In this document: piece by piece, positions 10,833 through 23,456 of the stretch | Numbering within the stretch: position 1 is the first letter of the stretch | Layout: the number at the start of each line of letters is the position of its first letter | Origin: Sarcocystis neurona | Lineage: Eukaryota > Apicomplexa > Conoidasida > Eucoccidiorida > Sarcocystidae | Assembly (NCBI GenBank): GCA_000727475.1 | Contig: KL647299.1 | Span: forward strand, 2,370,258-2,434,257 | Reading direction: 5' to 3' | Length of the DNA: 64,000 bases | Position numbers and translations under genes: made by a program | Notes under the pieces: model-generated | Told to the model about the DNA's origin: nothing | Databases searched by the model: none | The model's input: only the letters and a program-made list of their open reading frames with translations

Positions 10833-12302
10833 GTAAGGGCGCGACGCTATTGCATCGCACTGCACCTACGCTGAAGTTGTTGCTTTGCTGTTTTTAGGAA
10901 GACAACTTTTGTGCTGTTACAGCACGCCGCTTTCTCTTGACTCTTCATCTGAGCACTACCACCGCCTCACAGCTACTGACGCCATATTTGTGCTGCTGTC
11001 GTCACGTGGGCATTGCTGGTCGCTGCTGTGCCTGCACAGCGTTCTGTCTTCCCTAGACGTTCTATCCAGGTGACCAGAAAACGTTTAAAGAGCAGTGTGC
11101 GATGTTTTGTATCTGTACAGGAAGGGAACTACGTAGAAGCGCAGGTGCAGAGGACACCACCTAGAATTCCGCAGCGAACGATGCCACTTTGGTGCACTAC
11201 GTATGCACGTCTATGTTCCTGTTACTCCGAAGAGAGATCGGTGAAGTACGCCGTCTACCAAACTTATGCTGCTGCTAATAATGTGCTGCTTCTGTCTATA
11301 CATAAATGCATACACTTTATACGTGTATCCCTTTACAGATACGTACAGGTACGCCAGCTGGATGTGTGCACCACTCCTGCGACGATGATCCCGCGGCTGA
11401 AGCCGCTGCTGGGCAGCTTCCTCCGCCTTCACGTCGTCAACGCGCTGCTGCTGGGCAGGTCAGCGCTGCTGCAGTCTTTGCCGCTGTTTCTTCGAAGATG
11501 GAGCGCCATGGTGTTTCAAATAAAAAAGGCGACACAACACGCTGTGTGAGAAATGAAAAGACAGTAACAACCGCAGTCAGTTGAATGTTAGCCGTCGTTT
11601 ACTCCCCTCTGCGTATACAGACAGGAACTTCTGACTTGATATTTCTTGAGACTACAAGACGTCTACACGCGCCAAGAAAATCCGCGCCTACCTACACACG
11701 AATACACTTAAACAATTAAATGCGTATCCACGACGTTTCTTCCTGCTGCGGTCTCTACACGTGGACAAATACACACACACGCCGAGACGCCGCAGGCGCA
11801 CCTGTGAACGTGGTTACTACCACACACACATACGACGAAATGCCCACGAAATCACACATACTAGTACATATATGTATATATATCTTTGTGTATACATGCT
11901 TACTTCTTTCTAGGTAAGTCCAACAAATAATGAACTCATCCAGGCAGACTTACATATGTATCTCTGAGTAACACACACGCACATATGCAGGTGCCCGTGC
12001 AGCGTTGGGCAGTCGTTTTGTACGGGGCTGCTGCAGTTTGCCTGATACGTAGCCACGTGAACTCAGCAAAGACCGACAAACGTATTTCTCTCTTGAAATA
12101 TACAGAGACCCGTCTACACACACATATGTACCGCATTTTTGTGCATATGTACGGCACGCTTAAAATCTGTACTTGGCATTTTCATATACACCACTGTGTA
12201 GAGATTCTGCAGTCAGACTTGTGGTCTGCTGCTAACGTAGTATTTCCCGTCGGCAGGGGGCAAGGCGGGAAGCGATCCAGCGCCGCAACTGCAACAGAGT
12301 AA
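10789..12302 (+). CDS. Unrecognised gene, 3' exons only
   Basis: Five exons chain in phase: 10789-10832, 10898-11069, 11339-11458, 12213-12236 and 12257-12302, with TAA at 12300-12302. The product reads EASVLPSHLTCLPC, then SLDSSSEHYHRLTATDAIFV, VLSSLDVLSRYVQVRQLDVC, MIPRLKPLLGSFLRLHVVNA, and ends GKRSSAATATE. Acceptors and donors are good: CTGTCTTCAG and GTAAGG for the first, TGTTTTTAG and GTGACC for the second, CCCTTTACAG and GTCAGC for the third. The predicted protein is helical and Leu-rich with no domain I recognise. Upstream exons are missing or unresolved, and further exons may lie in 11459-12212. The last two short exons are the weakest part. Confidence 0.5.
10898..11069 (+). CDS. Gene 2 exon (172 bp)
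   Basis: Acceptor TTTGCTGTTTTTAG, donor CTATCCAG-GTGACC. It reads RQLLCCYSTPLSLDSSSEHY, then HRLTATDAIFVLLSSRGHCW and SLLCLHSVLSSLDVLS. The mixed, non-repetitive composition with conserved-looking His, Trp and Cys stands out from the triplet shadows. It ends in phase 2, which joins the exon at 11339. Confidence 0.5.
11339..11458 (+). CDS. Gene 2 exon (120 bp)
   Basis: Acceptor TATCCCTTTACAG, donor GGGCAG-GTCAGC. It reads YVQVRQLDVCTTPATMIPRL, then KPLLGSFLRLHVVNALLLG. Both ends match the neighbours' phases without a microexon; a 12-base microexon at 11121-11132 would also preserve phase but is unnecessary. Confidence 0.5.
12213..12302 (+). CDS. Gene 2 last two short exons (12213-12236, 12257-12302)
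   Basis: After ATTCTGCAG the 24-base segment reads QTCGLLL and stops at GTAGTA. After CGTCGGCAG the frame reads GQGGKRSSAATATE and TAA. The phases fit, but the 20-base gap between the segments is too short for a normal intron. Probably only one of the two is used, or the boundaries differ. Confidence 0.25.
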   Translation, partial: SDLWSAANVVFPVGRGQGGKRSSAATATE

Positions 12303-12315
12303 CCAGCACTGCCAT

Positions 12316-12515
12316 GTCCCATACAACTCCTACACAAGATCCTTGTACGGCTGCTGCCTACTTCACTTTAAAATAAAAACAGCAGCACCACTGCCAGGAC
12401 AACTCCTGCACAAGATCCTTGTACGGCTGCTGCCTACTTCACTTTAAAATAAAAACAGCAGCACCACTGCCATGGCCAGGACGACTCCTACACAAGATCC
12501 TTGTACGGCTGTGCC
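12316..12515. repeat. Tandem repeat of about 80 bp, 2.5 copies
   Basis: The unit contains CTCCTACACAAGATCCTTGT, CGGCTGCTGCCTACTTCACT and TTTAAAATAAAAACAGCAGC. Copies begin near 12322, 12400 and 12482; the third loses a triplet in GCTGCTGCC and diverges at its end. The array lies just after the stop of gene 2, so the TTTAAAATAAAAAC core might contribute a 3' end. Confidence 0.8.
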
Positions 12516-13969
12516 TACTTCAATTTAATACAGACAGGCCTCTGTTTACCGCCAAAAGTCGTTCTTTCAGGCGATAGGAGAAGGAATGTCTGCGCGCTGC
12601 GGAAGAAAGCCGTCTTCTACACGGAGCAAGTCAGCCAGACGTCCTCCTAGCTTTCTATCTTCTTCACCGTAAACAACCTTCGCTGTACATCGAGTCACAA
12701 GCGCTTCATACATTTAGGTGGATATTCGGGCTGTATACCGTTGCACCCACACATACACATGTGCAGGCGTGTATTATGCACGTACATATATATATATATA
12801 TATATACGTATAGATATACTCATATATAGAGACATGCAAATGCAACTTTGTTCACATGTACTCTGATTATGGACGCGGAGGTACATTTTCTGTGCTGGGG
12901 TGCTGGTTGAAGAGGAAGAAGATGAAGACGAAGAATAAAATGATGGAGAAAAAGAAGAAGACGAAGAATAGCTCGCGCTGGTGCTTGCCGCAATTCAAAG
13001 TGACGTGGCATCGAAGCCCGTTACGCGAGCGACTTTCTCCGCCTGTCCGCAACATTAACACACACATATACATATATATATATAGTCGTTCATAATTACT
13101 TCACTACAGTGTGTGTTGTGCCTGTATATATATATATACCACAGACAGATATACAGGTAGGGAGAGTAATGGGATAGATAGAGATAGAGATAAACAAATA
13201 AATGCAGATACTTGGACGTACATAAGTAGATATACGTCGACACATGTAGAGTGCGTGGATATATATCTATATATATGTATATATATGTATATATATGTAT
13301 ATGTGTATATAGATAGATAGAGAGACAGACAGATAAACAGCTAGGTAAAGTAAAGCGATAAATAGGGAGAGACAGATAAATCTACGTAGTTGCATGTAGA
13401 CAACTAGATATTCATCGACACATATTCAGAGAGCGCATACATACATAGAGAGATCTATATATTATATATAGAGAGAGATATACGTGTAGGTAGAGTAATG
13501 CGATAGATGGAAATATATAGCTAAATATACGTATTTACACGTAGACAAGAGGACATACGTAGACATACCTAGCCATATATATATATATATACGGCTAGGT
13601 AGTGACATAATGCGATAGATAGGAATAGATAGATAAATATATATAGGCACACGTACACAAGTAGATATATGTCAACATATATATAGAGAGCTGCAGGACA
13701 ACGACAGCTGCAGATCGATAGCTAGACACACTTACGCGTACGCATGCGTATATACGCTGAGAGTTATGAAGAGGGATAGACAGATACAAATATATACCTA
13801 GAAATATATATATATGTATAGACACAGAAGTAGGCAGAGAAAAGGGCCACTTATGCCAGCATGTTGCACGGCATATATACCCGGTCTCCTGTATTTATAC
13901 GCGGAAGCATGGATACTCGGGTCTCTCTCATTTTCTCCCTTCATATACTAAAAAGTACGGACAGTATCG
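12516..13969. repeat. Convergent intergenic space with TA/TAGA repeats
   Basis: The space lies between the end of gene 2 and the end of the NOP9-like gene. A purine-rich stretch (12905-12990) and TA tracts flank a diverged repeat of roughly 100-190 bp with about four copies starting near 13155, 13344, 13490 and 13594; each carries AGGTAG followed by AATGCGATAGATAG-like sequence and then GTAGACA. No exon is supported on either strand. Confidence 0.6.
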
Positions 13970-14367
13970 TCAACATGACCGCGCTCCTTCACACACATAC
14001 GTTCGCAAGCAGGTGAAAATGTTTACCTCAATTTTCTTCCTTTTGCTTAGCTCTCGCTTGCTGAGGCCCTGTCGCGTGCCTTCGATAAAATACAGCGCCG
14101 CGTCGAGTGAGTCAACTTTCTCTCCCGCAGCACCGGCACCTGCTATCAGTCCTGCTGCCCCGGCCGCCGCAGCAGCAGCAGGTCTTGCCCCCCCTGCGTC
14201 GTCGTCCCCCACCTTTCGTTTCTTTTTCTTTCTCGCCAGTTCGCTCGGCTGCTTCTCGCCCCGCACGTCTTCTGCAGCAGCAGTGACGACGGCAGCGCCG
14301 TCCACCTTCTCCTCTCTGCGTTGACTCTTTCTTTGCTTCTTCTGCTGCTGCTGCTGCTTCGCGGCGA
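13970..14367 (-). CDS. NOP9: NOP9-like last exon: basic C-terminus
   Basis: Acceptor GTGGTGCTGCAG. It reads [39 protein letters not shown], an Ala/Gly run, then [20 protein letters not shown] and [11 protein letters not shown]. The frame runs on to a stop at 13970-13972. A GAG-GTAAAC donor at 14026 could end the exon at 14027, but no further exon was found to the left, so reading through is the simpler view. KKKKRKV resembles a classical nuclear localisation signal. Confidence 0.75.
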
Positions 14368-17300
14368 CTGCAGCACCACGGCACAGGGCACATGCTGCAC
14401 ACACACGTAGAAGCGACTGCCTACCGTGGCCGCTTCCCGGCACGCGCCGCCACCCCATACCCACGCGTATATGTCTATAGTCTTCAGTGAAGCCACACAG
14501 ATAGACACAGACTTTTCTTCGACACGGAGGAGAGAGATAGACAAATTTCTACATACATGTACATATGTGGGCGTCTATATCTACATCTCTCTCTATATAT
14601 ATGCATGTATAAGTGCAGACGCGTACATACACACACGGCTGTATGTTGTGCACGTCGTATTTTACGCGATCGAGCAGTCGTTGTCGCCTGCAATTTTCGG
14701 TCGAAAAAACGGCTGATATTTTCCATGATATGTCTGCTGGTTTTGTCTTCTGCCGCAGTCTGCTGCGTCGCATGTGCTGGAGCCCCTCTCACGGCGGACG
14801 TGGTTACCTGCTTCGCTTCCGCCTTCTGCGTTGAAGCCGCTCCTGCAACGAAAACGGGAAGATACGAAGAGAAGGTCGCACGCAGAAAAAGGAAGTCTGC
14901 AAGCTGGCACGCAGAAGTGCCTCAAAGCAGAGAAACCACGAGAAACGAGAGAAAGAGAGACGGACATTTGAGTCAACACGTGAACACTCAGGTGTACATA
15001 CACCCCAACTCCCCTTGTCCCCCCCCCACATTCCTCCCACACACACATGTATATATACGAATATACATATATATTTGTATGAGGATATATATATATATAT
15101 GTATACGTTTGTTGTGAAGTATCTGAAAAGGTTACATGCAGTGACGTGACTTCTCTATTTTCTGCTTTTCTGTGTCGCGTTCTGCAGGGGCTTCACCTGC
15201 GTGATTTGTTCTTCGTTTCCCCCACGTGCATATATGCGAATACTTCTACTTTCTATGCGTGTAAAGAAATCTACAAATCTGCGAGAAAATATATTCATAT
15301 GTATACATGTGTGTGTGGGATGAATGTGGGGGGACAACGGGAGATGGGGTGTATGTACACCGAAGTGTTCACGTGTTGACTTAAATTTCCGTCTCTCTCT
15401 TTTCTACGTATGCGTGGGTGCATTCATCTCTCTCTATATGCACATATGCGTACACATACATGAATATATATACGTGTAAGATAAAGTCTACGTATGTGTG
15501 TGTACATTCAAATCTACATATTCATATATATATAAGGTGGAGTCTACGTATGCGTGTGTACATTCACCTCTCTCTCTTGGTGCGTGTACATATATATATA
15601 TATGTATGTACATACATATATATTAAAATCTACGTATGTGTGTGTGTACGTTCAGCTCTACAAATATATATGTTCACATGTCTGTGTGTATCCATGTTAT
15701 ATAGGAAGATAGAGAGATACAGATAAACGCGTGTAAGTGTAGGCAAACGAAGAAATGTCTCGAGAGAAGAGCCCCTGGTGCAGACAAAGAAGCCCGTGGA
15801 CGTTTCTGCTGTGCGTATATGAGAGAGAAACTGCGTGTGTCTGTGTGTCTGCTGCGTCTTCGACTGTACGTACACCCCAGCACACAAAGAAACCTGCTGT
15901 TTCCCTCGAGGAGAGAAGCGGCATGTCCTCTCTACAAACTTTTTCTTCGTCATTGCCTCTCCTGCAGCAGCGCAGCGTGTGGCGCCCGGCAGCCACCCGC
16001 AGCAGCAACACGACAGCAGCGGCAGAGAGACGGCGAGAGAGGAAAACACGGAGAGCAACGAGGCGTGCGGTTGCCTTGCAGACACTGCAGCAGCAGGAGC
16101 AGCAGCAGCAGCAGCGTCGGCAGCAGCTCGAGAGCCCCGCAGAAGCAGGCGTCGCCGCAAGGAAGCTCTTCTTCCCTTCTACAGGCAGCTCAAGGAAGCC
16201 GCGCTTCTAACCGCCCGGCTTTGCTGTCTACCATCGAGGAGTCGCATTTCTGTGTTCGTTTACTTCTTGTCTTCGACTGCCACATATCTACGCAGGTAGA
16301 GACGTGGCGGCGCGTCTCTCTCCGCATGCAAAACACAGCCCGCAGTCGATCAACGTACGGCCCCAAGACGCACGTGGACTTATACTCTTTCGTCGAGCCA
16401 GACATATGATGCATGCGACAATTTTCCACAAAAGACGTATAATAGACAAAAAGCTGGTGACGGCATGTTTCTATAGAAAACACACATATACTTGTGACGA
16501 AGACAAAGTTTTACAGACTACACACATATGTAGCGTCCCTCTATGACTACGGCCAAACATTATTCACAGAGAGATAGAAAGCTTTCACATAACACAGGCA
16601 TAAACACCTGACTACGACAAGCTACTAAATATTATATATGCATATGTGTGGCTACGACAAGCTTCTATGGAAAATATACATATATATATGTACGCATATG
16701 TATATATATATATGACTACGACAAGCTACCAAAAATTTTGTATATATATATATATATATATATATTTGCATGCGTATGTGTGGCTACGACAAATTTCTAC
16801 GTAATATATATATATATGGTGTGACAAGCTTCTAGATGATATACGTAGACATACTACGGGGTAACCAATTAAAGGAAAACGAATACCTCCCTTTTTCTCA
16901 GCGCCTATTATATATATGTGGATGTGTAGTAGGTAGAGTCTCCGCACCAGGAAGCAAAGATGTGTAAAAGATACGTAGTTGAAAAGGACACCCGACTCAT
17001 ATACGTGCGTTCGTGTGAAGACCGGTGTACGTACACCCCGGCGTATCCCCATATGCGGGAAGGGGCCGTCCCTCCTACGCTGACGTCGTACCTACTAGCC
17101 ACGCCCGTGAGCTGTTTCTACGCATGCGCCTGTCTACCTATATATGTGTGTGTACGTATTCTTTGGTACAGCGGTGTCTTGACATATATTCTACGCATGA
17201 ACATGTACGTAGGCTTTGCTCGACGCGCCTATCCGACGTATAAATATGTACACATACCTATATATCTACAAGTTTATGTATCTACACATACACGTGTATA

Positions 17301-17398
17301 CGTACGTACATACACATACGTGTACATATATATCTATACATTGGTAAATGGGCTACGTATATACGCAGATCTAGGTATACACGTATGTGTACATACAT

Positions 17399-17432
<34 letters not shown>

Positions 17433-20400
17433 ACATATATACACAGATATACATTGGGAAAGGGCTGCGTATACACGCACATCCACGTAGATACGTATGA
17501 TACATATATATATATATATATATAAAGCTGTGCATACAAACATCAATACACGCATACGTAGTGGACATACACTTACGTATATATATATATATATGTTGGG
17601 AAAGAGCTGTGCCTGCATACACACACATACACATGTGTCTGCATGTGTGTAGACATGTAATACGTATGCGTGCGTTTCCCAGGAATATGCAGACCGCCGA
17701 CCAAATGTATGCATGCGTCTCCACTTTCTCTTCTCTCTATCTCTCTCTTTGAATGACGCGGCGCGTGTCGGCTTTTCTCGTCACTTACCTCTCCACGAAT
17801 TTCCTTCCGTCCCCTGGGCGAGACTCGAGAGACAGAGACGCAGCAGCAACAGCAGCAGCGCTGTCATCGTCTCCTGCAGTGCGTCTGCTCTTCTTCGCGC
17901 CTGCGTGTTTCTCTGCTTTCATCTGCTTCTCCTTCTTCTTCGTTTTCGTCTTCTCTTCCGCGTGCTCCTCGGCGTTGCTGCTTAACCCGTCTGCTGCTGC
18001 ATCCTCCTGCAGAAGCAGGTGCACCCCCCCAGACACCTCAACCACCACCAACCCCTCACAAGCTCATCTCTCTCTATATACGTATATATGTATTTGTTTC
18101 TTGATATACGTGCAGACTCATATATACGCATATTTACATACATATGTACGGATAGACCGAATAATATATATATATGTACGTAGAGAGAGGAAGAGAAAGC
18201 GGAGAAGAGAGAGACAGGAAGGGCAAAGCGACGAGACGGGGAAGTCGTCCTCGACAACGTATGAAACGCGAGAAGGAAGACACGCAGCATACACGTACAT
18301 CCACATATACATATATTTGTATCTACATATTTGTAGATCTCCCTATTTATGTATGCATAGCTGCGCAGGCACGTGTATATGGACAGGCGCGTCCACGCAC
18401 ATATATATGTACGTGTGTGCTGCCTGTGCTGCTGCGTGTCTCCGTCTCTCGGTCGGCAACGAGACGGCCTTTTCTCTGGCTGCAGCAAAACGAACTGCCT
18501 GGCCTCGACCTCGGGGCCAACCGACGCATTTCTTCGACTTCCTTCTTCGCAAGGAAATCCAGAAACGCTTCTCGCATGCATGCAGGAGCACCGACGCGGT
18601 GCCGCCTGCTGCTTCTCCCGGGTGGTCCTCCTCCACAAGAGCGAGACGCGCGCCCCCCCTTTTTATCGATATCGCCCTCCTCCTGGCTTTTACCCTCACT
18701 TTCTGCCCTCCCTTGGCCTCTCTGTATATGACGGAGAGCGGCCTCTCCATACACGCAGCATAGAGACGCGTACGTCCACAAACACCTACACGCGGTGTGT
18801 GTGACTCACAGCCATGCACACATGCAGATCTATTATAAGCATAGCGGGGTGTGGCTATACCAGTCCGTCTGCCTCCTATAAAAGTGCATGCGGATTCATA
18901 TATATGCGTATACGTATATATATGCAAGAGGCACAGCAGTGTGCCTTTCGTCCTCTGCCAGCTACATACTACATGTATACAAACATATATATGTATGTTA
19001 GTGTGTGTATGTGTGTGATCCTACAAATAAAGACAGCCACACATCACATATATATACGTGTGTATACTGGTGTGTGTACATATATGTGGTCCCACGAATA
19101 AAGAGAGCTACACACTACATATATAAATATATATGTTAGTGTGTTGATGTATGTGTAGTCCTAGAGAATAGATACACACATATCTGATAATATCTGCAAT
19201 CCGTGCACCTCTCTCACAAGGAGACGCTGTATACGTACGTGCGTATACACACATATACGAATATACATATATGTAATATATATATATGTGTATGTATGTG
19301 TCTCCCTTTGTCTGTGGGAGTGTTTGCGGTTATATATATTCATACTCACAAATGTATATGAATGTATATCTGTATTTGCAAATACATATCTTTCTCTCTG
19401 TCTCTCGTGTAAGGTCCAGGACTACATACATCCACACATATCCACATATATGTATATGCCTGTGTCTACAAAAGCGTGCACAGAACTCCACACATTCATA
19501 CGCACCCACACACACATATATATATGTAGAGGAATGTATACAGATCGACCTTTATATAGAAGTGCAGAGAATATATGTGTGTGTAGGAATGTGTGCACAC
19601 ACAAGAGATATGTATCTGCCGAAGCTTGCGTAAACCCCGCGTGCGTACACTCTGAAGGAGAGGAGAAAGAAGTTGCTGCTGAGTGGACTTCTCACAGCAG
19701 CAGCGGCAGTCTTTTCTTCGGCTGGCAGCAGCTGCCGCACGAAGAAGACGCGCGACCTACGGAGGGGGCAGACAGAGACGCAGCTGCAGCAGACGCAGCA
19801 GCAGGCGGAGTCCACGGCGAAGAGAAATTTGCTGCTGCCCTGCCATCCTCGCCGACTTCGTGGAGTGCGTCGGCATCGTCGCAGAGCAGGTCGGAGAAGA
19901 GAGTCTGGCAGACAGCAACAAAATCCGGCAGCACGTGCACGCTGCACCGCGCGGCCCATTCGAGAGGAACTCGCGGCGGCGCCCCGTATTAATGGCCGTT
20001 CCGTCCCGGCCAGAGACGGGAGAAGGGCAGAAGGGGAGAGGAATTCAAACAGAGACGAACACAAGGCGCATAGCAGCAACGACAGCAAGAGGACGATAAA
20101 ACGACACACAGACATATACATATATGGAGGGCGCGAGGGAGGGGGAAGGATCTACAGAAAATAGCGTGTCTGCATGAAGAGATACAGAAGAAGACTAGAA
20201 AGTGACAAATAATACGCCACACGCCCACGTACTGTTGCATGCGCAAGCCGTGGCGGCCCAAAACTTGAGATATATATTTGTTCTACGTGTGCGAAGGAGT
20301 ACACCCCGCGTTCGTGTGTGTCTGTGTGGATGTGGCGCTGCATATTTATTTTCTTCTCCTGTACGTCTTCCGTCTCACATCATATACACGCGCAGAGAAG

Positions 20401-22065
20401 AAAGACATATACACAGATATACATATATATATATATACGCACAAACGCCGACACATACATCAGTATGGAGAGAAGAAGAGATAGACGGCTGCAGATGAAG
20501 AGACACATGTGTGGAAGTATACACATACAGACCAAGACAGCGACGCACTTCCATACATATATATATATTCTTTATGTGGGTATGGACGTGGATGAAGGGA
20601 GGGGCCCTTTTGCATTTATTTCTACTTCCTCCTATGTGTCCGTGTTTATCTATCCACACATCGGGGCAGGTATATAGTGCTTTAGAGAAATGTATACAAA
20701 TACAGCAGGGACCCCATGCTGTGTGAAGTTGTCATGCATGCGCGCCTCCTCCAACCACGGGAGAAAACGTTGGAGGCTGCTGCTGCAGACGGATGGGGGG
20801 ACGGAGGGAGAGCTGCTCGGTGAGATGAAGCGAGACACCGGGACATATCCACGCGTCGCATTTCCACGCCGTTTTCACCCGACGGCCTGCTGCCCGGAAA
20901 CAGCAGGGAAGGGAAAATAATGCACGCGCATGCGCAGGTCCCGCCCAAAAAGACGCAGAGAAAAAACGGTCCGTCTGCATGCAGCCCGGGAAGCGCAGCG
21001 CTCGGCAGGGCAGTACGTCTCCGGTCACGTCGCTCCGCGCATTTCATTGCGCAGCGCCCGGTCATATTCTCCTCGAAATTGCGTGCGACACACTTATATA
21101 CTTATATATGTTGAGACATATACATAGATATATACACATATACGGCACCTAGCAATTTTGAGGAGGACGTATACATTACAGTAAGACAGACACACAGGTC
21201 ATGTATCGATGATATACACATATATATGTGTATATATATACACCATATATATATGTGTATGGTAGCTAACGACGTAGAGAGGTACGCATATATAGAGAGA
21301 GTGACAGACAGATAAGTAGATAGATAAAGATACTGATACGGGTCATGGAGGGATGATAGGTACATAGAGAGAATTGCGTGTATGTATACATATAAATAGA
21401 TAGATAAATAGGTATAGAAATATATGTATGTATGCATGACGTGCCATGTTAAACGTTAATTATAGCAGAAGAGGTGGTGCATTGTAGCTGGTTATATACA
21501 TAGAGACGTGTACATACAAATGCATGCAGTACCTATACATATATACCTGTATAGACGTAAGAGAGGGAGAAGTGCACGCCGTATCACTAGAAAATCGTAT
21601 ATCTACAAATGTATTGAGAAGCATAGAGAGAGAAGTGCGTACGGTATATCAGTACATATATATATATATATACAAGTACGTATGTATATTTATATGTGTG
21701 TATAGTGACAGAGAGGGGACCGCATGGAGAATCTCAGAAAGAGAAGAGAAAAAAACGCGGAGAAGAAGAAGAGTAGCAGGATAGAAGGAGGACGTGTGTG
21801 GATGTGCGTAGCTGCTGCTCACTCGCATTTGTCTCTTTTTTTCCTGCCGCTCCGTCCAGGCTTCTTCACTTTGCTTGTACCGATATAACTCGCAAATCCT
21901 ATACAACTTATAATTTCTCTCCCGCAGCTCGTCTTCCACCGGCAGCAGCTCCTCAACGATGCGTCGCTTCGTCGGCAGCTGCTCGCCCAGCACCCCATCC
22001 CCCACCACAAACAGAGACGCAGCAGAAGAAGAAGCAGCTACAACACGGCGGGGAGCACCAGCACC

Positions 22066-22097
<32 letters not shown>

Positions 22098-23425
22098 AAG
22101 CAGGTAGCAGCAGCAGCAGTAGCAGTAGCAGCAGCAGCAATAGCAGCATCTCCTGCTACTACCAATCCTCCCCACAAAGCGCGGAACGAGGCCTGCTGCT
22201 TCGTATAATTGTCAGCAGGCTCGAACTTGAAGACTTCTCTTGTACAGATAGGGGCCCCAACACACACGTAGAAAGATAAGTGCGCGAACACATACGCATA
22301 TATGCACTTGCGTTTCTCATTCAAGGAATGTACACGTAAAAGAACGCATACATTTATATCTCTCTATGTATATATATATATACATATATATATGAGTACA
22401 TATATAGACATATATACGCGTATGTATATACGTGCATATACGCACTTGCACTTTCTGTTCGAAATAACACACACGTAATATACACTGATATATCTATATG
22501 TCTCTCTCTATATATGTACATATATAGAGAGATATATGTATGTACATATATACATATATATATATATATACGCAGGTTGGATCTTGAGAGTCCATTATTA
22601 TTCACGCCTCCGTTTATATTGCTCTACAGCGATCGGGAAACGGACTACCGCATATATACGTCTGTGTGTATGGACACACATGTCCACATGCATACGAACA
22701 TACATATATATATATATATATAGATATGTGCATACCTTCATACACACAGACATATATACGCATGTATACAGGAAGCCATATACATGAATATATATATATA
22801 TATATATATAGACACATATAGACGCATGTATATACCGAGGCAAACAGACGCATGTATAGACATGAATGTCACAGATATAGATATACACGTAGAACGGTCT
22901 ATATGTGATATACATATATATACATACACGGTTGAGTGTGTATGTATATATATATGTGTAGATAGATAGATAGATAGTCACTTAGAAATACAAGCAGCCA
23001 CGCACACGTGTATATGCAAGACTTGGGGAAACGAACAATAATCTCGTTCCTGCAAATGCGCGAGAAAACCCGAGCCAGGGCGCGCGCGCCGGGCAGTAGG
23101 GGCAGCAGCAGCAGCCGCAGAGACACGCCACGCGTAGCCGCCCGCCGTTTATATCCTCGCGTCAAAGACTTCTCTTCTCCGCGACCTCAACACCTGGGAC
23201 GAGAAAAAGGCTAGACGCGCGAAGAGAGGGCCTTCTTTAAGGCGACACGTATGTACAGCAAAAATCAGCATACTCTTCACCAAACAGTAGCGTCACACTT
23301 ACACATAACACACACACACACAGATATATACATACATATATATACGTATACATACGTATATATGTAGTGAGTCAGAGAGGGACAGAATGTACAAAGTACA
23401 TGTAGAGAGACGCACGTCCAGTCAC

Positions 23426-23456
<31 letters not shown>

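Noticed and set aside
14725..15117. Plus-strand frame starting [20 protein letters not shown], like a signal peptide
   Set aside because: Antisense to the NOP9-like gene within an intron, dissolves into TA repeat translation after about 70 residues, and has no supporting splice sites.
22360..22980. Tandem TA/TACA tracts considered as a telomere or centromere signal
   Set aside because: No TTTAGGG-type telomere repeats and the tracts are ordinary intronic microsatellites between phased exons.
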